Below are positions 15,005 through 18,919 of a DNA stretch of 18,919 nucleotides, piece by piece (position 1 is the stretch's first letter; every line of letters begins with the position of its first letter). Made by a program: the position numbers and the translations under genes. The notes beneath the pieces were generated by a model, which saw nothing but the letters and a program-made list of their open reading frames with translations, made no database searches and was not told the origin of the DNA. Source of the stretch: Trebonia sp030042015 (GTDB taxonomy: Bacteria; Actinomycetota; Actinomycetes; Streptosporangiales; Streptosporangiaceae); assembly GCF_030042015.1 (NCBI RefSeq), contig NZ_JASIAL010000014.1, positions 1-18,919 of the forward strand, read 5' to 3'.

Positions 15005-15195
15005 CCGCTAGGGCCTGCCGGTTCCGTTAGGGCCCGCCGGTTCCGTTAGGGCCGCCGGTTCCGTTAAGGCCCTTCGGTGCCGTTAGGACCCGCGGGGTCC
15101 GTTAAGGCCTGGCGGTTCCGTTAAGGCCATCGGTTCCGTCAGGGCCTGCCGGGTTCCGTCAGGGCCCTCGGGTCCGTTAGGGGCCGCCGGGGGCG
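15005..15195. repeat. Ten tandem degenerate ~19-bp repeats in the gdh upstream region
   Basis: The unit CCGTTAGGGCCnGCCGGTT is repeated ten times, with starts at 15005, 15024, 15043, 15061, 15080, 15099, 15117, 15136, 15156 and 15174. Spacings are 18-20 bases, averaging about 18.8. The core CCGT(T/C)A(A/G)GG is best kept, and the 3' part of each unit varies more. The first copy has CCGCTA. The copies have diverged, so the array is not a fresh slippage product. Possible roles are a protein-binding array, a variable-number tandem repeat, or a structured RNA leader. Confidence 0.85.
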
Positions 15196-15273
15196 TCTGG
15201 GCCGTGGGGGCGGGGCGTGCGGCAGCTCACGTCGTTGTGGTGGCTGCTTGGGTGAGTTCCGGATCCTCCCTAT

Positions 15274-17304
15274 CTACAGACTAGATGCACGAACGTATGA
15301 CGACAGCACTTCCGGGTTGGCCAGCGCGCTGGGATCGGCGGCCTGGGCCAGCGGGGTGCCTTGCAGGATCTTGCGGACCGGGATCTCCAGCTTCTTGCCC
15401 GACAGCGTCCGCGGGACGCCGGGCACGGCGACGATCTCGTCGGGGACATGCCGCGGGGACAGCTGCGCGCGCAGCGCCGCGCGGAACCGGGCGGTGAGGT
15501 CCTCGTCCAGTTCGCGGCCCGCCGCGAGCTGGACGAACAGCACCAGCCTGCCGTCGGCCCCGAGCCGCCCGGTGTCCACCACCAGGCTGTCCGCGACCTC
15601 GGGGAAGGACTCGATGACCCGGTAGAACTCGCTCGTCCCCATCCGCACGCCGCCCCGGTTGAGGGTCGCGTCAGACCGGCCGTAGATCACGCAGCCGCCG
15701 TCGGGGCGGATCTCGATCCAGTCGCCGTGCCGCCAGATTCCGGGAAAGTCCGCGAAGTAGCTGTCGGCGTACCGGGTCCCGCCTGGATCGTTCCAGAACA
15801 TCACCGGCATCGACGGCATCGGCTCGGTGATCACCAGCTCGCCGACCGTGCCGACGACCGGTCGCCCGGCCTCGTCGAACGACTCGACCGCCGCGCCCAG
15901 GCAGCGGCCGGATATCACGCCGGCCCGCACCGGCAGCAACGGGCAGTGGCCGACGAACCCGGTGCACACGTCGGTGCCGCCGGACGTCGAGCCCAGCTGG
16001 ATGTTCTTGCCCACCGCCGCGTACACCCAGGTGAAACCCTCGGGCGGCAGCGGCGAGCCGGTCGACCCGACGCCGCGCAGCGCGGACAGGTCAAAGCTCT
16101 CGCCGGGCCGCAGCCCTGCCTTCTGGCAGGCCATCAGGTACGGCGCGCCGACACCCAGGTAGCTGAGCTTGGCTTCGGCCGCAAGCCGCCACAGCCTGCC
16201 GGTCTCCGGGTAGCCGGCGCTCCCGTCGTACAGCACGATCGTCGTGCCGGCGAGCAGCCCGCCGACCTGGAAGTTCCACATCATCCAGCCGGTCGTCGTG
16301 TACCAGCTGAACCGGTCGCCAGGGTGCAGGTCCAGATGCAGCGCGAGCACCTTGAGGTGCTCAAGCACGATGCCGCCGTGCCCGTGCACGATCGGCTTCG
16401 GCAGCCCGGTGGTGCCGCTGGAGTAGACGACCCACAGCGGGTGCTCGAACGGCACCTCCTCGAACTCGGCGTCATGACCGTGCCCGGCCGGCGCCGCCAG
16501 GGCGGACCAGTCAAGAACCTGCACGCCCGCGCCCACCGCGGGCGGACTGGCCGCCGCCGTGCCCAGCAGGTCCACCATGACCACGGCACGCAGCGTGGGC
16601 AGCTGCGCCGCGATCTCGGCGACCACGCCGATGCGGGGGAACTCCTTGCCGTGGTACGCGTAGCCGTCCGCGGCGAGCAGCACCGCCGGCTCGATCTGCG
16701 CGAACCTGTCAAGCACGCTGCGGGTGCCGAAGTCCGGCGAGCAGGAGGACCAGATCGCGCCGACGCTCGCGGCCGCAAGCAGCCCGACGACCGCCTCGGG
16801 GATGTTCGGCAGCAGCGCGGCCACGCGGTCGCCCTTGCCCACCCCGAGCGCGCGCAGGCCCGCCGCCACGCGGGCCACCTCGGCGGCGAGTTCGCCGTAG
16901 GTAAGAGAGCCGGCCCGGCCTCGTTCGGAGGAAAAGATGATGGCGGCGCGGTCCGGATCGGTCCACGCGGTCCGCAGCGCGTTCCGTGCGTAGTTCAGGG
17001 TCGATCCGGGGAACCAGTGCACGTCGGGCATCGGGCCGCCGGTCAGCGCCGGGCCGTCGCCGCGGTCGCCGAGTACCTCGAAGTAGTCCCAGATCGACGT
17101 CCAGAACTCGCCGAGGTCACCTACCGACCAGGCCCACAGGTCCTGATATCCCGGCGGATCCCCGCCAAGCGCAGCCCCGCGATCCGCCAGCCAGCGCATG
17201 TACCGGCTTATCCGGGCGCTCTTGACGGTGTCCGCGTCCGGTTCCCACAGCGTCGCCCCGTACCCCTGCCCCGCTACCGCCCCGCTCGCCTCATTGCCTG
17301 CCAT
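15274..17304 (-). CDS. Acetoacetate-CoA ligase (acetoacetyl-CoA synthetase)
   Basis: Activates acetoacetate to acetoacetyl-CoA with ATP, in the cytoplasm, feeding ketone-body use or polyhydroxybutyrate and isoprenoid precursors. The 676-residue product matches the family length. The ACS-type N-terminal part has YxxLWxWSVxxxxxFW (DLWAWSVGDLGEFWTSIWDYF) and HWFPGSTLNYARN. The ATP-binding loop YSSGTTGLPKPIVHGHGG lies at about residues 293-310, followed by TTTGWMMWNFQ, STSGGTDVC and the hinge GRSDATLNRGGVRMG. The adenylation lysine is in LSGKKLEIPVRK (about 636). The pattern VYSSGTTGLPKPIVHGHGG and GTDVCTGFVG point to acetoacetate and not acetate. ATG at 17304 was chosen over an open TTG at 17340; only a weak GGG precedes it. 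It lies 63 bases after the HAD-like gene and may be co-transcribed. Stop codon is TAG. Confidence 0.93.
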   Translation of the reverse strand: MAGNEASGAVAGQGYGATLWEPDADTVKSARISRYMRWLADRGAALGGDPPGYQDLWAWSVGDLGEFWTSIWDYFEVLGDRGDGPALTGGPMPDVHWFPGSTLNYARNALRTAWTDPDRAAIIFSSERGRAGSLTYGELAAEVARVAAGLRALGVGKGDRVAALLPNIPEAVVGLLAAASVGAIWSSCSPDFGTRSVLDRFAQIEPAVLLAADGYAYHGKEFPRIGVVAEIAAQLPTLRAVVMVDLLGTAAASPPAVGAGVQVLDWSALAAPAGHGHDAEFEEVPFEHPLWVVYSSGTTGLPKPIVHGHGGIVLEHLKVLALHLDLHPGDRFSWYTTTGWMMWNFQVGGLLAGTTIVLYDGSAGYPETGRLWRLAAEAKLSYLGVGAPYLMACQKAGLRPGESFDLSALRGVGSTGSPLPPEGFTWVYAAVGKNIQLGSTSGGTDVCTGFVGHCPLLPVRAGVISGRCLGAAVESFDEAGRPVVGTVGELVITEPMPSMPVMFWNDPGGTRYADSYFADFPGIWRHGDWIEIRPDGGCVIYGRSDATLNRGGVRMGTSEFYRVIESFPEVADSLVVDTGRLGADGRLVLFVQLAAGRELDEDLTARFRAALRAQLSPRHVPDEIVAVPGVPRTLSGKKLEIPVRKILQGTPLAQAADPSALANPEVLSSYVRASSL

Positions 17305-17367
17305 GCACCCAGCATCGTGCCGCGCCGGCGGCGGGCGCAACCGCGGTGCGGGCGACCTGCGTCACGG

Positions 17368-18135
17368 CTAGGGGGCGGCGGTGATGACGTCGATGAGGGC
17401 GGCCGTGTCGGTGAGATCGAACAGAACGGCGTCGGCCCCGCAGTCGCGCAGCTCGGCGGTGCTCGCGCGGCCGCTGGCCACCCCAACCGACCGTGCCCCG
17501 CCGATCTTCGCCGCCTCCACGTCGCGCGGCGAGTCCGCGACGTAGACCGTCGCGGCGTCGGCGATCGGCACGCCGTACTTCTCCGCGGCCCGCTGGCGGG
17601 CGACCCGCAGCAGCGTGCCCTTCGGGTAGACCTCGGACCCGGCGAACCCCCCGACAGCCAGGTCCAGGTAGCCCTCCAGGCCGAACGCGCGGAGCTTGAG
17701 CGTCGCGTTCGGCCGGCTCGAGCCGGTCAGCACCGACTGGATCGTGTCCGCCAGCCCGGCGACGGCCGCCAGGGACTCGGCGGCACCGGGCAGCACCTGC
17801 CCCTGCGCCGTGAGCAACCCGCGGCGGGCCGCGAGCGCCGTGGCCAGTTCCGCGCCGAACGGGGCGAGCAGCCGCTCGGATTCGGCGGGATCGCTTTCGC
17901 GGCGGGTGACGTCGTTCAGCGCGAGCGCGTCGAAGAAGATCTCGGGTTCGGAGCGGCCGGCCATCTGGGGCAACTGCACCAGCGGGCGGCCGGTGACCGA
18001 GCGGAACGCCTCGGCGTAGGCCTCCCTGGTGACTTTCGCGACGTCAACCAGGGTTAGGTCGATGTTCCACAGAACAAGCCGGTGAATCTCGGGCCTCCGC
18101 TGCTCACGTTCATCCGCACTTTGCGGTGATCTCAC
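17368..18135 (-). CDS. HAD-superfamily protein with Asn in place of the nucleophile Asp
   Basis: The 255-residue protein has the fold and order of a phosphoglycolate-phosphatase-like HAD hydrolase. Motif II Thr137 is in VLTGSS, the motif III lysine is probably Lys172 in VYPKG, and motif IV is Asp201/Asp205 in VADSPRDVEAAK. The cap domain lies at about 35-110. Motif I, normally DxDxT, reads NIDLT: Asn24 replaces the nucleophile, Asp26 is kept. The usual phosphoaspartate chemistry should be blocked, so it may be inactive, use another mechanism, or act as a binding protein. GTG at 18135 is the only usable start. It has no standard binding site, but a 17-base palindrome lies just upstream. It precedes the acetoacetate-CoA ligase gene on the same strand. 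Whether Asn is lineage-wide in this subfamily I cannot tell. Stop codon is TAG. Confidence 0.85.
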   Translation of the reverse strand: MRSPQSADEREQRRPEIHRLVLWNIDLTLVDVAKVTREAYAEAFRSVTGRPLVQLPQMAGRSEPEIFFDALALNDVTRRESDPAESERLLAPFGAELATALAARRGLLTAQGQVLPGAAESLAAVAGLADTIQSVLTGSSRPNATLKLRAFGLEGYLDLAVGGFAGSEVYPKGTLLRVARQRAAEKYGVPIADAATVYVADSPRDVEAAKIGGARSVGVASGRASTAELRDCGADAVLFDLTDTAALIDVITAAP

Positions 18136-18143
18136 CCATGCGC

Positions 18144-18160
18144 GGATGACTCAGTCATCC
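18144..18160. promoter_or_regulatory. Perfect palindrome upstream of the HAD-like gene
   Basis: GGATGACT-C-AGTCATCC is a perfect inverted repeat with 8-base arms, nine bases upstream of the HAD-like GTG start. A TAGCCT -10-like box on the minus strand (18175-18170) would start transcription just before it, so it would be an operator at the transcript start or a small hairpin in the mRNA (7-bp stem, UGA loop). The only GGAGG overlaps its outer edge and is otherwise too far from the GTG. Confidence 0.5.
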
Positions 18161-18240
18161 TCCCGGCGCAGGCTACAGCTTGACGGACCCTGCCGGGGGC
18201 TCCTCGCGCGAGTACCTCTACTTGCTCATCGGCAGGTAGG

Positions 18241-18549
18241 TCACAGCTGTGCCGCTCCGCCCTCCGCCGCGCAAGCGGCCCGCGTGATCTCCTCGGCGCC
18301 CGCCTCGGTGAGTTCAAGCACCGCGCGCATGAAGGCGGCGAGCATCCCGTCCCGGTCCGGTGCCCTGTCGATGTCCCAGAACGCCCGGGCGGCCGCCTCG
18401 TGGTCGAGGTCGGGCGCAAGCCTGTCCTCGCCGGACTCCGGGTCGCACGATAGGCCGTAGCCGAGGGCGTGGACCAGGCACATCAGGCGGATCCTGAAGG
18501 ACTCGGCGGCGAGGGTGATGGTGCCGCGCTCGGAAATGATTGCTGTCAT
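18241..18549 (-). CDS. Unknown 102-residue protein
   Basis: I do not recognise the family. The protein begins MTAIISERGTITLAAESFRIRLMCLVHALGYGLSCDPESGED and appears mainly helical. It has two cysteines near the middle and end (Cys at about 24 and 35, another in RAACAA near the end), an Asp/Ala-rich centre and an acidic helix (AVLELTEAGAEEIT). There is no signal peptide or membrane segment. ATG at 18549 is well supported by GGAGG seven bases upstream; a longer open frame to 18609 is only untranslated leader. A TACAAT -10 box lies about 40 bases upstream. It precedes the HAD-like gene by 105 bases on the same strand, but that gene appears to have its own promoter. Stop codon is TGA. Confidence 0.7.
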   Translation of the reverse strand: MTAIISERGTITLAAESFRIRLMCLVHALGYGLSCDPESGEDRLAPDLDHEAAARAFWDIDRAPDRDGMLAAFMRAVLELTEAGAEEITRAACAAEGGAAQL

Positions 18550-18588
18550 GGCCGTACCTCCGCCGGCTCGGTCCGGCGCGCGGGAGAG

Positions 18589-18594
18589 ATTGTA
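18589..18594 (-). promoter_or_regulatory. Candidate -10 box for the 102-residue protein gene
   Basis: TACAAT on the minus strand is close to consensus and would give a 5' untranslated region of about 33 bases ending in the GGAGG site. GTGATT stands 17 bases upstream as a poor -35. The region 18585-18680 is markedly more AT-rich than its surroundings, which fits a promoter zone. Confidence 0.45.
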
Positions 18595-18811
18595 ACGATT
18601 CGCACGCAAGTAATCACATACTGTGCGGGCCGCCGGTGCACGGCGTTAGTGCGTATTGCAACCATTCTGTTACGGACTGTCTGCGTCGCGCAGACTGGTG
18701 GTAACCCCGGGGCGGGAGCTGCCCGATGGCTGCCACGTCCGCGCTGCTGCGGGGAAACTCGGGTGTGTCCGAATGGACACCCTGCGGAGCGCGCGCCTGC
18801 CACAATGGAGC

Positions 18812-18844
18812 AGAGCCCCGGCCTCCTCGCTTCGCCGGGGCTCT
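18812..18844. terminator. Strong 11-bp hairpin, likely terminator
   Basis: AGAGCCCCGGC (18812-18822) and GCCGGGGCTCT (18834-18844) pair perfectly around an 11-base loop. On the plus strand it is followed by the modestly T-rich CTTCGTTCG. On the minus strand it would follow a possible gene end at 18903 by about 60 bases. Direction is therefore uncertain. Confidence 0.5.
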
Positions 18845-18919
18845 CTTCGTTCGACGACGTTGCTCCGCCGCGCGCCTGCCGCCCCGGCACCAGAACGCCG
18901 TGCTAGCCCATGTGCGGAT

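Larger units (their letters stand above)
14879..15273. other. Repeat-rich spacer between gdh start and acetoacetate-CoA ligase end
   Basis: This 395-base spacer holds no gene. From the gdh side it contains the ribosome binding site (GAGGAG), a stretch of long G-runs and hairpins (14901-14970), a perfect 12-bp hairpin (14969-14997), ten ~19-bp tandem repeats (15005-15195), and about 75 bases of ordinary sequence before the ligase stop codon. The gdh promoter should lie here on the minus strand, but I cannot place it. Confidence 0.8.
18550..18919. other. Right-edge stretch without a convincing gene
   Basis: The first ~130 bases look like a promoter zone for the leftward 102-residue gene. The remainder contains three hairpins: GTCTGCG-TCG-CGCAGAC (18679-18695), GTGTCC-GAAT-GGACAC (18765-18780) and the long stem at 18812-18844. 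Open frames crossing this part have no binding sites or protein-like composition. A TAG on the minus strand at 18905-18903 could be the end of a leftward gene entering from the right (last readable residues PHMG), but four residues are too few to claim it. Confidence 0.5.

Noticed and set aside
15005..15195. CRISPR array
   Set aside because: Units are about 19 bases and directly adjacent, with no unique spacers, and no cas gene is present.
15361..18057. An 898-codon open frame on the plus strand
   Set aside because: It spans the antisense of two unrelated real genes and the gap between them, has no ribosome binding site, and shows low-complexity shadow composition.
18760..18790. tRNA, from GTCCGAATGGACAC resembling a T-arm
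   Set aside because: The loop lacks the TTCGA pattern, and no acceptor, D or anticodon arm can be built around it.

Overview
The window is high-GC DNA from an actinomycete. Signs are the strong G/C bias at third codon positions, GTG/TTG starts, TAnnnT-type -10 boxes that sit directly on start codons (probable leaderless transcripts), and the prfB-ftsE-ftsX-smpB gene order that is typical of Actinobacteria. The exact order or family cannot be fixed from the sequence alone. Almost everything is on the minus strand; the two clear exceptions are a small zinc-ribbon membrane protein and a lipoprotein.

Layout from left to right. At 1-192 is the first part of a beta-lactamase-fold serine hydrolase that runs off the left edge, followed by about 450 bases without a gene. 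Citramalate synthase (cimA) occupies 657-2258, preceded by an isoleucine attenuator: promoter, a 14-residue leader peptide with Leu-Ile-Ile-Ile, and an intrinsic terminator. From 2595 to 7134 is a minus-strand cluster ftsE, ftsX, smpB and a penicillin-binding-protein homologue in which all three catalytic motifs have been replaced. A zinc-ribbon/TM micro-protein (7332-7520) lies on the other strand between ftsE and prfB (7549-8664). Divergent from prfB is an unknown lipoprotein (8751-9857), whose 3' end overlaps a very large NAD-type glutamate dehydrogenase (9839-14878). A 395-bp spacer with ten ~19-bp tandem repeats, a strong hairpin and long G-runs separates gdh from acetoacetate-CoA ligase (15274-17304). 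Upstream of the ligase are an HAD-like protein that lacks its nucleophile (17368-18135) and an unknown 102-residue protein (18241-18549). The last 370 bases hold hairpins but no convincing gene.

How the genes fit together. CimA makes citramalate from pyruvate and acetyl-CoA for a threonine-independent isoleucine route, which explains the Ile codons in its leader. FtsE/FtsX control septal peptidoglycan hydrolysis; the downstream inactive PBP is plausibly a cell-wall scaffold or beta-lactam/peptide sensor made together with them. PrfB and SmpB both act on translation termination and rescue. Gdh and acetoacetate-CoA ligase belong to amino-acid and ketone-body catabolism.

The points most worth a second look are the cimA attenuator, the triple-dead PBP, the release factor 2 whose stop-codon-reading tripeptide is SKY instead of SPF (in a window where 7 of 12 complete genes end in TAG), the repeat-rich gdh leader, and an in-frame duplicated palindromic element inside gdh.
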